DNA of 64,000 bases from Actinophytocola algeriensis (GCF_014203735.1 NZ_JACHJQ010000002.1:186001-250000), one strand, 5' to 3'; numbered from the stretch's first letter, positions 41,720 to 50,090 are shown. Translations and numbers: made by a program. The notes: generated from the letters alone by a model not told the origin.

Positions 41720-42769
41720 TCAGATCTGCTCCACGAACTGGGTGGTGACGAAGTCCTCGATCGGACGCGACGTGTCCTTCATGATCCCGGACTTGCGCAT
41801 CAGCTCGACCGCCGACTCCCACGCAGGCATGTCGATGGTGAGGTACTCGCCTGCCGCCGACCTGCAGATCACCGGCTGAGCGTCGACCTTGAGCTTCGCC
41901 AGCTCCTCGTCCTGCACCTCGACCTTGTTGAACGCGCCGACGGCGGAGAGCACCTTCTCCAGGTTCTCCGGCTTCTCCACGAACTGGTAGCCCTTGCGGG
42001 ACGCGCGGAGGAAGCCGGTGATCGCCTCGGCCTCCTTCTCCACGTCCGCGGTCTTCACGAAGTAGGAGTCGCCCGGCATCTTCGCGAACTCGTCGGTGTT
42101 GAGGTAGTTCAGCTCGATCTCGCGCTGCTTGAACGCCGACTCGGAGCCGATGTAGGTGATGAAGCCGTCGACCTCGCCGCGGTTGAGGAACTCCAACGAG
42201 CCGACGTCGGCGCCCGTGACGACCTTCTTGACCTTGTTCGGGTCCAGCCCGACCGCGACGGACATCGCGTCGAGCAGCAGTTCGGTCGACCCGCCCTTGG
42301 AGATGACGCCGATCGTCTTGCCCTGCCACTGTTCCGGGTGCGTCAGCGGGTTGTCCGGTGTGGACGCGACGCTGTACTGGCTCTTCTGGTCGCCCTGCGC
42401 GACCGTGATGATCGTGGCGCCGGTGTCGGCGATGAGCGGGCAGGTGTTGATCGCCGCGGCCTTGCCGACCAGGCCCTGGTTCGCCGAGACCTGCGACACG
42501 GAGCTGGCCGTGCCGCTGCCGCCGACGACGTCGACGTTCAGGCCCTCCTCGGCGAAGTAGCCCTCCTGGATCGCGACGTAGATGTCGGCGTAGTTGATGA
42601 TGTGCTGGAACGGGGTGATGAACGTGGCGTCCTTCGCGTTCGGGCCTGCCGCGGCCTGGTTCGCCGAGTCGTTGCCCGTGGACGGCGCGCACGCCATCAC
42701 GAAGGTGCTGCCCGCGGCGGTGGTGATCGCGAAAAGGCCGCTGTTGCGCAGGAAAGAACGTCGATCCAT
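41720..42769 (-). CDS. ABC transporter substrate-binding lipoprotein (NMT1/THI5, SsuA-like)
   Basis: A 349-residue periplasmic-type binding lipoprotein. The N-terminus MDRRSFLRN carries a twin-arginine motif and FVMAC a lipobox (Cys27), so it is probably Tat-exported and lipid-anchored. The NMT1/SsuA fold follows (FITPFQHIINYADIYVAIQEGYFAEEGLNVDVV read in pieces). This family binds sulfonates, nitrate, thiamine pyrimidine precursors, riboflavin and aromatic or heterocyclic acids. It presumably captures the cluster's growth substrate. The gap of 39 nt from the permease gene is short. Confidence 0.92.
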   Translation of the reverse strand: MDRRSFLRNSGLFAITTAAGSTFVMACAPSTGNDSANQAAAGPNAKDATFITPFQHIINYADIYVAIQEGYFAEEGLNVDVVGGSGTASSVSQVSANQGLVGKAAAINTCPLIADTGATIITVAQGDQKSQYSVASTPDNPLTHPEQWQGKTIGVISKGGSTELLLDAMSVAVGLDPNKVKKVVTGADVGSLEFLNRGEVDGFITYIGSESAFKQREIELNYLNTDEFAKMPGDSYFVKTADVEKEAEAITGFLRASRKGYQFVEKPENLEKVLSAVGAFNKVEVQDEELAKLKVDAQPVICRSAAGEYLTIDMPAWESAVELMRKSGIMKDTSRPIEDFVTTQFVEQI

Positions 42770-42808
42770 GATGCCGGACACTCCTGGGTCTGCTGGGTCC
42801 ACAAGGGA

Positions 42809-43657
42809 CTAGAGGCTGGTGGCACGCCCCGACGACTCGTGCCAGGGGATCGCGAACCGGCGGATGCCCGCCACCACGGCGTAGAGCAGGAAGCCGAGGA
42901 CGGTCATGATGATCACGACGGCGAACAGCTGGTCGGTGCGCAGCGCCGCGAGCATCACCGTGGCGAGCGCGCCGAGGCCCTCGTCGCCACCCAGGTACTC
43001 ACCGACGATCGCGCCGGTGATCGCGAAGACGATGCCCAGCTCGATGCCGGTGAGCACGGCGGGCAGCGAGGACGGGATGTCGAGCGAGATCACGCGCTTC
43101 CACCACGGCGCCTGGATGACGCGCATGAGGTCGCGGTGGCCCGCCTCGATGGAGCGGATGCCGAGAATCGTGTTCTGCATCATCACGAAGAAGCTGATGA
43201 TCGCGGCCATGAAGATCTTGGACGAGAGGCCGAAACCGAACCACAGCAACAGCAGCGGCACGATCGCGACCTTCGGCACCACCTGCGTCGCCACGAGGAA
43301 CGGCGACAGCACCCGTTCCAATGACCGCATCTTGCCGAGCGCGATGCCCAGCGCGACCCCGACGACGACGGCGATGCCGAAACCGACGATCGTCTCGTAG
43401 AACGTGATGTACGTGGCCTCGTAGATCATCTCGTCGCCGAGCAGCTCGATCAGCGCCGTCCACACCTGCTCGGGTGGCGGCATGATCAGCTCGCTGACGC
43501 CGGAGACGACCGTGTACAGCTTCCAGAGCCCGATGATCGCCGCGAAGATCAGTGGCGTCGTCACCCACAACAACCATCGGGGACCGCTCTCCTTGCGCGG
43601 CGCGCGCGGGGCGGACGGGGACTCGGGTCGAGCTGGGGCCTGCGTCGCACTGACCAT
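42809..43657 (-). CDS. ABC transporter permease (SsuC/TauC type)
   Basis: A 282-residue inner-membrane permease with about six helices and the EAA-loop segment IRSIEAGHRDLMRVIQAP. It also carries GVALGIALGKMRSLERVLSPF. The ATG at 43657 has GGAGG 8 nt upstream; longer in-frame starts lie in the promoter. It is the first gene of the 19-gene run. It forms one importer with the binding protein at 41720 and the ATPase at 38653. Confidence 0.92.
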   Translation of the reverse strand: MVSATQAPARPESPSAPRAPRKESGPRWLLWVTTPLIFAAIIGLWKLYTVVSGVSELIMPPPEQVWTALIELLGDEMIYEATYITFYETIVGFGIAVVVGVALGIALGKMRSLERVLSPFLVATQVVPKVAIVPLLLLWFGFGLSSKIFMAAIISFFVMMQNTILGIRSIEAGHRDLMRVIQAPWWKRVISLDIPSSLPAVLTGIELGIVFAITGAIVGEYLGGDEGLGALATVMLAALRTDQLFAVVIIMTVLGFLLYAVVAGIRRFAIPWHESSGRATSL

Positions 43658-43930
43658 GCGGTGTCCTCCACGGATCCTTTGGACGGGCCGCGCGTAACGC
43701 TTAGCGGAACGCCGTAACGGATGCCGGTATGCTAGGCAGGCGTTCGAACGACGGTCAAGGCATCGCGCGGTCAAATTCCGGATGAACTCAAGCGTTACGG
43801 ACAGTGTGCACGGACGCGGACGCGCAGTGTCACCGGGACAGTCCTCATCAGACCGTCGGAAGTGTCCTCACCGGACTCGTGAGCTGCGGCTGAAACGCCG
43901 GGGTAACGCGTATTCCTTGCGGGTAAAAGA
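43658..43930. promoter_or_regulatory. Promoter and operator region of the 19-gene catabolic run
   Basis: A 273-bp gap between the IclR gene and the permease gene, without an ORF. It holds four GTAACG hexamers: 43694-43699, 43714-43719 (20 bp apart), 43793-43798 in reverse as CGTTAC, and 43903-43908. A perfect 10-bp palindrome, CGTTCGAACG, lies at 43741-43750. The repeats are good candidates for IclR or activator half-sites. The +1 site is not identifiable. Confidence 0.55.
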
Positions 43931-44713
43931 TCAGGCGCCCGCGCGCCGGTATCCCAGACCGGCCGAGACGGCGGCGGCGGCCTCGGTGATGAGCGCGCCG
44001 TACTCCTCGATCTTGTCGTCGCTGATCCGCCCGACCGGGCCACAGATCGACAACGCTCCGTACACACGCCCGGTCGCGTCGAACACCGGGGCCGCGACCG
44101 ACCCGGCGTCGACCTGCCGTTCCCCGCGGCTGACCGCGTACCCGCGACGGCGGATGCGGCGCAGCTGGTCCTCGAGCTCCTCGCGGCTGGTGACCGACAT
44201 GGTGCCGGTGAGCGCGCGGTCGAGGTAGCCGGTCAGCTCGTCGGGCGCGAGCGAGGCGAGGATGGCCTTGGACGACCCGCCGACGTGCAGGGGGAACAGC
44301 TGCCCCAGCGGCACGGCCATGCGGATTTCCTGGGGCGACAGCACCTGCGTGAGGTACATCCGCTGGTCCCCGTACCTGGCCGACAGGGTCGCGGTCTCGG
44401 AGGTGGCCGCGACGAGCCGCTCCATGTGCGGCTGCGCGACGCTGGGCACCTCCATGCGCGCGAGCGCGGCCAGGCCGACACTCACGGCGCCGGGCCCGAG
44501 CCGGTATCGACGGGTGCGCTCGTCGACGAGGAAGAACCCGCTGGCGACCAGCGTCCGCACCACCCGGTGCACGACGGTCTTGCTGTACCCGAGGGTGCGG
44601 GCGAGCTCGGAAACCCCGACATCGGGCTCGGCCGACTCGGCGACGGCGAAGATCACCTTGAGAGCACGGGTGATCCCACTGCTGGTCTCACCGTCCTCGA
44701 TGTCCGCCGTCAT
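43931..44713 (-). CDS. IclR family transcriptional regulator
   Basis: A 260-residue regulator. The N-terminal winged helix covers about residues 10-75 (ALKVIFAVAESAEPDVGVSELARTLGYSKTVVHRVVRTLVASGF, read in pieces). The C-terminal IclR effector domain has MYLTQVLSPQEIRMAVPLGQLFPLHVGGSSKAILASL and ISDDKIEEYGALITEAAAAVS. The ATG at 44713 (MTADIEDG) was preferred; one 11 codons upstream is possible. It lies just upstream of the catabolic run on the same strand and is divergent from the SDR gene. The effector is probably the substrate or a ring-opened intermediate. Confidence 0.93.
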   Translation of the reverse strand: MTADIEDGETSSGITRALKVIFAVAESAEPDVGVSELARTLGYSKTVVHRVVRTLVASGFFLVDERTRRYRLGPGAVSVGLAALARMEVPSVAQPHMERLVAATSETATLSARYGDQRMYLTQVLSPQEIRMAVPLGQLFPLHVGGSSKAILASLAPDELTGYLDRALTGTMSVTSREELEDQLRRIRRRGYAVSRGERQVDAGSVAAPVFDATGRVYGALSICGPVGRISDDKIEEYGALITEAAAAVSAGLGYRRAGA

Positions 44714-44727
44714 GGTGCGGGATTCTA

Positions 44728-44737
44728 GGTGATCACC
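44728..44737. promoter_or_regulatory. Palindrome in the IclR/SDR divergent promoter
   Basis: GGTGATCACC is a perfect 10-bp palindrome, 15-24 bp upstream of the IclR start (44713) and about 50 bp from the SDR start. It is a possible autoregulatory operator. It does not resemble the GTAACG repeats on the other side of the gene. Confidence 0.45.
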
Positions 44738-44787
44738 GTGAGCCATGACACGACCCGCCTGTACCCGCGAGCGGTCACAATGCGCCC

Positions 44788-45450
44788 ATGGCTACGACAA
44801 CACTGGTGACAGGCGGCGCGGGCGGCATCGGCCGGGCGTGCGCCGACTGGTTCCGGGACCGGGGCGACGAGGTCGTGGTGCTGGACCGCTCCCTGGGCCA
44901 CGACGCCGCGGACCCGGCCTCGGTCGCGTCGCTGCTGGCGGACGTCCCGTCGGTGGACGTGGTCGTGCACGCGGCGGGCTCCGTGGGCAAGGGCGGCATC
45001 GAGGACCTGGATCTCGCGGAGTGGAACCGCGTGCTGACCGACAACCTCACCTCGGCGGCCGTGGTCACGAGCCAGGCCCTGCCCAGGATGCGGGCTGGTG
45101 GTTCGGTGGTCCTGTTCAGCTCGGTCAACGGCCGCCACGGCGGCAACGAGCTGTCGGGCCCGGCCTACGCGGTGGCGAAGGCAGGCATCATCGGCCTGAC
45201 CCGCCACCTGGCGAAGCACCAGGCAGGCCGGGGCGTGCGGGCCAACTGCCTGGCCCCGGGCCCGGTCACCACCCCGATGCTGGACCGCCTGACCACCGAC
45301 GAGATGGCAGCCCTGATCGCGTCGGTGCCCCTGGGCCACGTCACCAGTCCGGCGGAGATAGCGGGCACGGTCGGCTGGCTCTGCTCCCCCGCCGCCGCGT
45401 CGATCACCGGCACGGTGATCGACGTGAACGGCGGCCTGTGGATGGGCTGA
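44788..45450 (+). CDS. Short-chain dehydrogenase/reductase
   Basis: A 220-residue NAD(P)-dependent SDR. The cofactor loop is TGGAGGIGRACAD, the strand-4 segment is VVVHAAGSVGKGG, the catalytic Ser is FSSVNG, and Tyr and Lys are YAVAKAG. The C-terminal substrate loop holds APGPVTTPMLDRL. It is divergent from the IclR gene, so it may be co-regulated with the catabolic run and oxidise or reduce an alcohol or ketone intermediate. No clear RBS lies before the ATG. Confidence 0.92.
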   Translation: MATTTLVTGGAGGIGRACADWFRDRGDEVVVLDRSLGHDAADPASVASLLADVPSVDVVVHAAGSVGKGGIEDLDLAEWNRVLTDNLTSAAVVTSQALPRMRAGGSVVLFSSVNGRHGGNELSGPAYAVAKAGIIGLTRHLAKHQAGRGVRANCLAPGPVTTPMLDRLTTDEMAALIASVPLGHVTSPAEIAGTVGWLCSPAAASITGTVIDVNGGLWMG

Positions 45451-45467
45451 CCCCGCACTCCCACGAG

Positions 45468-45497
45468 GAGGCGGCCTGAGGGACGAGAAGCCGCCTC
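45468..45497. terminator. Bidirectional terminator between SDR and VOC genes
   Basis: The arms GAGGCGGC (45468-45475) and GCCGCCTC (45490-45497) form an 8-bp stem with a 14-nt loop. The right arm overlaps the stop region of the minus-strand VOC gene. It lies between convergent genes and can serve both. Confidence 0.65.
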
Positions 45498-46221
45498 AGG
45501 TGGTCAGGCAGAACGGATGCCCCGCGGGATCGGCGAACACCCGGAAGCGCTCCTCCGGATTGGGCAGCCGAGTGGCCCCCAGCTCGATGGCCCGGGCCTC
45601 CCCGGCGTCCAGGTCCTCGACCTGGATGTCCAGGTGAGCCTGCTGCGGCGCGGCCGGGTCCGGCCACCGAGGCGGCGTGAACTCGGCGACCTGCTGGAAC
45701 ATCACGCTCTTCCCGCCACCGGAGATCATGGCCCCCTCCGACCCCTCGTACACGACCTCCATGCCCATCAACGCGCTGTAGAACCGGGCCAGCCCCGCGG
45801 CGTCCGGCGCGTCGATGTTCACCGCGAACAGCACGATCCCCGGCCCGATCCCCTTCTTGCGACAGAGGTCGAAAGGGTGCCCGGCGGGATCGGCGAGCGT
45901 GATCCAGTGCGCGCCGTCGTCGGACCCGGTGGCGAGCCGGGTGGCGCCAAGCGACTCCGCCCGCACCGCCGCGGCCTCGTTGTCCTCGACGAACAGGTCC
46001 AGGTGCATCTGCTGGGGCGCGGCCGGGTCGGGCCACCGCGGCGGCACGTGGTCCGGCGCCTCCTGGAGCGCGATCTCCTGCCCGTCCTCGGCGCGGATGG
46101 TGATCCAGCCATCCACGTCGCGCACGACCTGCCACCCGGTGAGAGCGGTGTAGAACTCCGCGAGCTTCTTGATGTCCGGCGCGTCGAACGCCGCCAGCTC
46201 CAAACGTCCTGTTACAGCCAT
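45496..46221 (-). CDS. Two-domain VOC/glyoxalase-fold protein
   Basis: A 241-residue protein with two tandem vicinal-oxygen-chelate domains (about residues 5-115 and 125-238). Each begins with a DAPD/KLAEFYTALTGW- or AGLARFYSALMGM-type segment and ends with ADPAGHPF(D/C)L. Metal-binding His and Glu positions are partly visible (MHLDLFVED, AHLDIQVED). Such pairs act in antibiotic resistance, dioxygenation or as unknown small-molecule binders. The ATG at 46221 is chosen. Divergent from the diiron oxygenase gene with a shared 105-bp promoter region. Confidence 0.85.
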   Translation of the reverse strand: MAVTGRLELAAFDAPDIKKLAEFYTALTGWQVVRDVDGWITIRAEDGQEIALQEAPDHVPPRWPDPAAPQQMHLDLFVEDNEAAAVRAESLGATRLATGSDDGAHWITLADPAGHPFDLCRKKGIGPGIVLFAVNIDAPDAAGLARFYSALMGMEVVYEGSEGAMISGGGKSVMFQQVAEFTPPRWPDPAAPQQAHLDIQVEDLDAGEARAIELGATRLPNPEERFRVFADPAGHPFCLTT

Positions 46222-46296
46222 GCGGACATCATCCTCCAGGCACCGACAACGAGACATTCGACGTCAGCGACCGTCGCGCGCGCCCGCAAGTTCGTG

Positions 46297-46315
46297 TTAC
46301 TGTTGGTAACAGTAA
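46297..46315. promoter_or_regulatory. 19-bp operator palindrome upstream of the diiron oxygenase
   Basis: TTACTGTT-GGT-AACAGTAA is a perfect inverted repeat with 8-bp arms and a 3-bp centre, ending 11 bp before the ATG at 46327. It covers the region just upstream of the GGAGG ribosome site. This is the typical layout of a TetR-family repressor site. The cognate regulator is not in the window. Confidence 0.7.
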
Positions 46316-46326
46316 ACGGAGGTAAC

Positions 46327-47205
46327 ATGACTACGCACCAGAGTGTGGCACAGCGGCTGCTGGACTCGGCCGAGACGTTGTCGTACGACCCCGTGCGCGA
46401 GGTCGACTGGGAGACCCCGCTCGACACCGCCCACCACGGCGCCAGCCCGGAGTGGAGCACCCTCTACGGCACCGCCTACTGGGCCGAGATGACCCCCGAG
46501 CAGCAACGGGCGCTCACCCGCCAGGAGGCCGCGTCCGTCGCCAGCACCGGGATCTGGTTCGAGATGATCCTGCAGCAGATGGTGCTGCGGGACTTCTACG
46601 CCAAGGACCCCACGGACCCCGCGTTCCAGTGGGCGCTGACCGAGATCGCCGACGAGTGCAGGCACTCGATCATGTTCGCGCGGGGCGCCGCGAAGCTGGG
46701 GGCACCCGCCTACCGGCCGAAGCGGCACGTCATCGAACTCGGCCGCGCGTTCAAGGCCATCGCGTTCGGCGAGGCGGCCTACGCGGCGATCCTCGTCGCC
46801 GAGGAGGTCCTCGACGTCATGCAGCGCGACTGGATGCGCGACGAACGCGTGGCGCCCTTCGTCCGCACCATCAACAACATCCACGTGGTCGAGGAGTCGC
46901 GGCACATGAAGTTCGCCCGCGAGGAGACCAGGGAGCGGCTGCGTGGCGCGGGCAGGCTGCGCAAGCAGGTCAACGCGCTGGTGGTGTCGATCGCCGCGTA
47001 CCACATCGTCACCAGCATGTGGAACGACAAGGTGTACGCGAACGCTGGCCTCGACGAGAAGCGGGCGCTGCGGGAGGCGAAGGCCAACGAGCACCACAAG
47101 TCCATGCTGCGCTCCAGCTGCGCCGGCCTGATGGAGTTCCTCGACTCCTGCGGTCTGCTCACCCGGTCCGCCATGCACTTCTACCAGCGCGCCAACCTGA
47201 TCTGA
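46327..47205 (+). CDS. AurF-type diiron oxygenase (p-aminobenzoate N-oxygenase family)
   Basis: A 292-residue ferritin-like diiron protein. Ligand motifs of AurF are present in order: IWFEMILQQM, then TEIADECRHSIMF (E..H), a central AEEVLDVM, and NNIHVVEESRHMKFAREE (H, E and H). Known members oxidise aryl or alkyl amines to hydroxylamines and nitro compounds; others dehydrogenate fatty acids in mycobacteria. GGAGG lies 4 nt upstream. It is followed 4 nt later by an FprB-type reductase, its probable electron source. The substrate is unknown. Confidence 0.85.
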   Translation: MTTHQSVAQRLLDSAETLSYDPVREVDWETPLDTAHHGASPEWSTLYGTAYWAEMTPEQQRALTRQEAASVASTGIWFEMILQQMVLRDFYAKDPTDPAFQWALTEIADECRHSIMFARGAAKLGAPAYRPKRHVIELGRAFKAIAFGEAAYAAILVAEEVLDVMQRDWMRDERVAPFVRTINNIHVVEESRHMKFAREETRERLRGAGRLRKQVNALVVSIAAYHIVTSMWNDKVYANAGLDEKRALREAKANEHHKSMLRSSCAGLMEFLDSCGLLTRSAMHFYQRANLI

Positions 47206-47209
47206 CGTC

Positions 47210-48670
47210 ATGGCGTTCGCGATCACGCAGACCTGTTGCACCGACGCGTCGTGCGTCGCCGTGTGCCCGGTCAACTGCATCCACCCCACGCCGGACGAGC
47301 CGGACTTCGGCACGACCGACATGCTCTACGTCGACCCGCGCACCTGCATCGACTGCGGCGCCTGCGCGGACGCGTGCCCGGTGGACGCGATCTTCCCGGT
47401 CGACGCGCTGACCGAGCCCTTGAAGTCCTATGTGGACATCAATGCCGAGTACTACGAAGGCAAGGCGCTGCCCGACATGGACGCCTCGCCGAACTTCCAC
47501 GCGTGGGGCCCGCCCTCGTTCCACCGCCTCATCCCGAGCGACCTCGCACCGCTGGACGTCGCGGTGGTCGGCACCGGACCCGCCGGGATGTACGCGGTCC
47601 AGGACCTCCTGTCGCACACCAACGCCTCCGTGACGCTCGTCGACCGGCTACCGGTCGCGGGCGGCCTCATCCGGTTCGGCGTCGCGCCCGACCACCCGGC
47701 CACGAAACGGATCGGCGAGGTGTTCGCCCGGTTCCACAGCCATCCGCGCCTGCGGCTCCGGCTGGGCGTCGAGGTCGGCCGGGATGTCACGGCCGACGAG
47801 CTGGCGCGGCGGCACGACGCGGTGATCTACGCGGTCGGGGCGGCGGTCGCGCGCGACATGGGCATCCCGGGTGAGGACCTCGCGGGCAGCATCGCCGCGA
47901 CGACCGTCGTCGGCTGGTACAACGGCCACCCCGACGTGCTGGCGGACGCGGTGGACCTGTCCGCGGAGCGGGTCGTGGTGGTGGGCAACGGGAACGTCGC
48001 GCTCGACGTGGCGCGGATCCTGACCGCGGACCCGGCCACACTGGCGGGCACGTCGATCGCGCCGCACGCGCTCGCGGCGCTGCGGTCGAGCAAGGTCCGC
48101 GAGGTCGTGCTCCTCGGGCGCAGGGGGCCCGGGGACGCGGCGTACACGCGGCCGGAACTGCTCGCGCTGACCGGGCAGGACGCCGTGGACCTGGTCGTCG
48201 ACGCGCACGACCCGCGGGCGGGCGCGGCGGAGGACGGGAAGGCCGCGCTGCTGCGGGACGTGCGGCGGGAGACCGTCGACTGGTCCGCCGCGCCACCGCA
48301 CGGACGCCGGCGCATCGTGCTCCGGTTCCACGCCACCCCGGCGGCCGTCATCGGCGACGGCGAGGTGCGGGGACTGCGGTTGACCGACGGCGTGGAGATC
48401 ACCACGGGTCGGGTCGTCCGCGCGATCGGCCACCGCGCCACACCGCTGTCCGGGCTGCCGTTCGACGACGACAGCGGCACGATCCCGAACACCGGCGGAC
48501 GGGTGCGGCCGGGAACGTACGTGGTGGGCTGGGTGAAGCGCGGCCCGTCCGGCGGCATCGGCGCGAACAGGGCGTGCGCCGAGGAGACCGTGGGCGCACT
48601 GCTCGCGGACGCGGCGGCGGGCCTGCTCAACCCCACCCGGGGGCGCGGGCGCCGGTTCCTCCGGCGCTGA
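47210..48670 (+). CDS. Ferredoxin-fused NADP+ reductase (FprB-type)
   Basis: A 486-residue fusion. The N-terminal ferredoxin domain (about residues 1-80) has a seven-iron-type motif, CCTDASCVAVCPVNCIHP, and a classic [4Fe-4S] motif, CIDCGACADACPVDAI. The adrenodoxin-reductase-like part has the FAD loop VAVVGTGPAGMYAV, PVAGGLIRFGVAPDHP and the NADP loop VVVGNGNVALDVARIL. The end GGIGANRACAEETVG is typical of mycobacterial FprB. It begins 4 nt after the AurF-type gene, so it likely supplies that oxygenase with electrons from NADPH. Confidence 0.92.
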   Translation: MAFAITQTCCTDASCVAVCPVNCIHPTPDEPDFGTTDMLYVDPRTCIDCGACADACPVDAIFPVDALTEPLKSYVDINAEYYEGKALPDMDASPNFHAWGPPSFHRLIPSDLAPLDVAVVGTGPAGMYAVQDLLSHTNASVTLVDRLPVAGGLIRFGVAPDHPATKRIGEVFARFHSHPRLRLRLGVEVGRDVTADELARRHDAVIYAVGAAVARDMGIPGEDLAGSIAATTVVGWYNGHPDVLADAVDLSAERVVVVGNGNVALDVARILTADPATLAGTSIAPHALAALRSSKVREVVLLGRRGPGDAAYTRPELLALTGQDAVDLVVDAHDPRAGAAEDGKAALLRDVRRETVDWSAAPPHGRRRIVLRFHATPAAVIGDGEVRGLRLTDGVEITTGRVVRAIGHRATPLSGLPFDDDSGTIPNTGGRVRPGTYVVGWVKRGPSGGIGANRACAEETVGALLADAAAGLLNPTRGRGRRFLRR

Positions 48671-49726
48671 TCAGGGCCTGCTGCCCACGCCCGTCCGCAG
48701 CTCGCCGACCCGGCCCCCCGGGATCTCGGGTGCCAGCGGCGGTGTCGGCAGTCCCGCACCGTCGCGCAGCCCGGCCAGGAACTCGGCCAGCACGTCGGCG
48801 GCGTCGTGCCGCGGCGTCCAGCCCAGCTCGCTGTGCGCGCGGGTCGAGTCCATCAACGGCATGTGCAGCACCGCGTCGAACAGCCCGGGCGCGGCGGGCG
48901 ACAGGTGCAGCCGCCACGCCGCGACCACCGCGGCACGGACCGGCCACGTGGGCAGCCGCACCACCCGTGCGCCCAGCAGTTCGGCCAGCAGACCGGCGTC
49001 CACCACCGGGTCCGCCGCGAGGTTGAACGCGCCCCGCGCGTCGCCGAGGACCGCGAGCCGATACGCCTCCGCGGCGTCGTCGGTGTGCAGTGCCTGCATC
49101 CGCAGGCCCGGCAGGTCGGGCACGACCGGGATCAGCCCCGGCCGCACCAGCTTGTTCGGCAGCAGCGGCCCCGCGAACAGCCTGCGCTGCTGGCTCGCGG
49201 ACGCGCGCTGGAACAGGAACGCCGGGCGCATCCGCACCACCCGCACCTGGGGGTGCCGGGCCTCGAACGCGTCCAGCGCCCGCTCCAGGTACGCCTTCTC
49301 CCTGGTGTAGGCCGCGTCCGGCCACCCGTGCGCTGGCCAGCTCTCGTCGACCCGGCGGTCCTTCGGGCCCGGCGAGTAGGCACCCACCGACGACGCGTGC
49401 ACCAGCGCGGGCACCGCGTTGCGGGCGACGGACTCGAACACCCGGAGGCTGCCGAGCACGTTGGTGCGCCAGGTGACGAGCGGGTCGCGCGCGGGCTGGA
49501 ACAGCCACGCCAGGTGGATCACCGCGTCCGCGCCGGAAATCACCCCATCGAGTGCGTCCGGGTCGTCCGCACCGAGGTCGGTGGTGACCCACCGCAGTTT
49601 CGGCACGTCCCATTCCGGCGCACGGCGCGCGATTCCGGTGATCGTCTCGACCCGTTCGTCCGCGCTCAGCGCCCGGACCACGGCGGTGCCCACGTTGCCG
49701 CTGGCACCCGTCACCACGATTTTCAT
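48671..49726 (-). CDS. NAD-dependent epimerase/dehydratase family protein
   Basis: A 351-residue extended SDR. The cofactor loop is VVTGASGNVGTAVV near the N-terminus, followed by ADAVIHLAWLF and VHASSVGAYSPGP. Tyr and Lys of the catalytic centre are AYTREKAYLE. Similar actinobacterial proteins are nucleotide-sugar or steroid-type epimerases of unknown substrate. Convergent and directly adjacent to the FprB gene (stop codons touching). No operon partner is visible. Confidence 0.87.
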   Translation of the reverse strand: MKIVVTGASGNVGTAVVRALSADERVETITGIARRAPEWDVPKLRWVTTDLGADDPDALDGVISGADAVIHLAWLFQPARDPLVTWRTNVLGSLRVFESVARNAVPALVHASSVGAYSPGPKDRRVDESWPAHGWPDAAYTREKAYLERALDAFEARHPQVRVVRMRPAFLFQRASASQQRRLFAGPLLPNKLVRPGLIPVVPDLPGLRMQALHTDDAAEAYRLAVLGDARGAFNLAADPVVDAGLLAELLGARVVRLPTWPVRAAVVAAWRLHLSPAAPGLFDAVLHMPLMDSTRAHSELGWTPRHDAADVLAEFLAGLRDGAGLPTPPLAPEIPGGRVGELRTGVGSRP

Positions 49727-49856
49727 GACGGCACCTTGTCTGTAGCTCGTCGGACCGGGTGGCTACCCGGCGCACCGACGGCGAAACGCAGCATCACCGG
49801 CGGAAAAGTGGGTAGCCATCCCGAGGAGACCACCGACGAGTCTCGAAGGAGGAGCG

Positions 49857-50090
49857 ATGTCCACCACTGCAGAGACCGGAAACGTGACCGGTACGCAGGA
49901 CAAGGACTACAACATCATCTGGTTCGTGGAGGCGTGCCTGAGCAACACCCTCCGCCTGGAGACCTACATCCAGGACGCGGAACGCGAAGGCGACGACGAG
50001 CTGGCCGAGTTCTTCCGCCGCGCCCAGGCCGAAAGCCGCAAGGGCGCCGAGCAGGGCAAGGCGATGCTCGGCAGGAGGCTCTCATCCTGA
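49857..50090 (+). CDS. Small conserved acidic/charged protein
   Basis: 77 residues, not recognised by function. It is helical and charged: KDYNIIWFVEACLSNTLRLETYIQDAEREGDDELAEFFRRAQAESRKGAEQGK, read in pieces. Strong GAAGGAGG lies before the ATG. Similar small proteins are found in mycobacteria and other actinobacteria as stress-related hypothetical proteins. A GGGTAG hexamer at 49810-49815 with GCAT 15 nt upstream weakly matches the GNNT-N15-GGGTA stress promoter. A strong hairpin terminator follows. Confidence 0.75.
   Translation: MSTTAETGNVTGTQDKDYNIIWFVEACLSNTLRLETYIQDAEREGDDELAEFFRRAQAESRKGAEQGKAMLGRRLSS

Noticed and set aside
40493-43324. A plus-strand open frame of 943 codons over the ABC transporter and dehydrogenase genes
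   Set aside because: High-GC antisense shadow: the composition is Arg/Val/Gly-rich with no domain, and the minus-strand genes beneath are clear family members.
23447-43657. A standard allantoin or purine degradation operon
   Set aside because: An allantoinase-type hydrolase and an AllA-like protein are present, but allantoicase, urate oxidase, urease and ureidoglycine genes are missing, while CoA-transferase, CitE and PrpD genes do not belong there.
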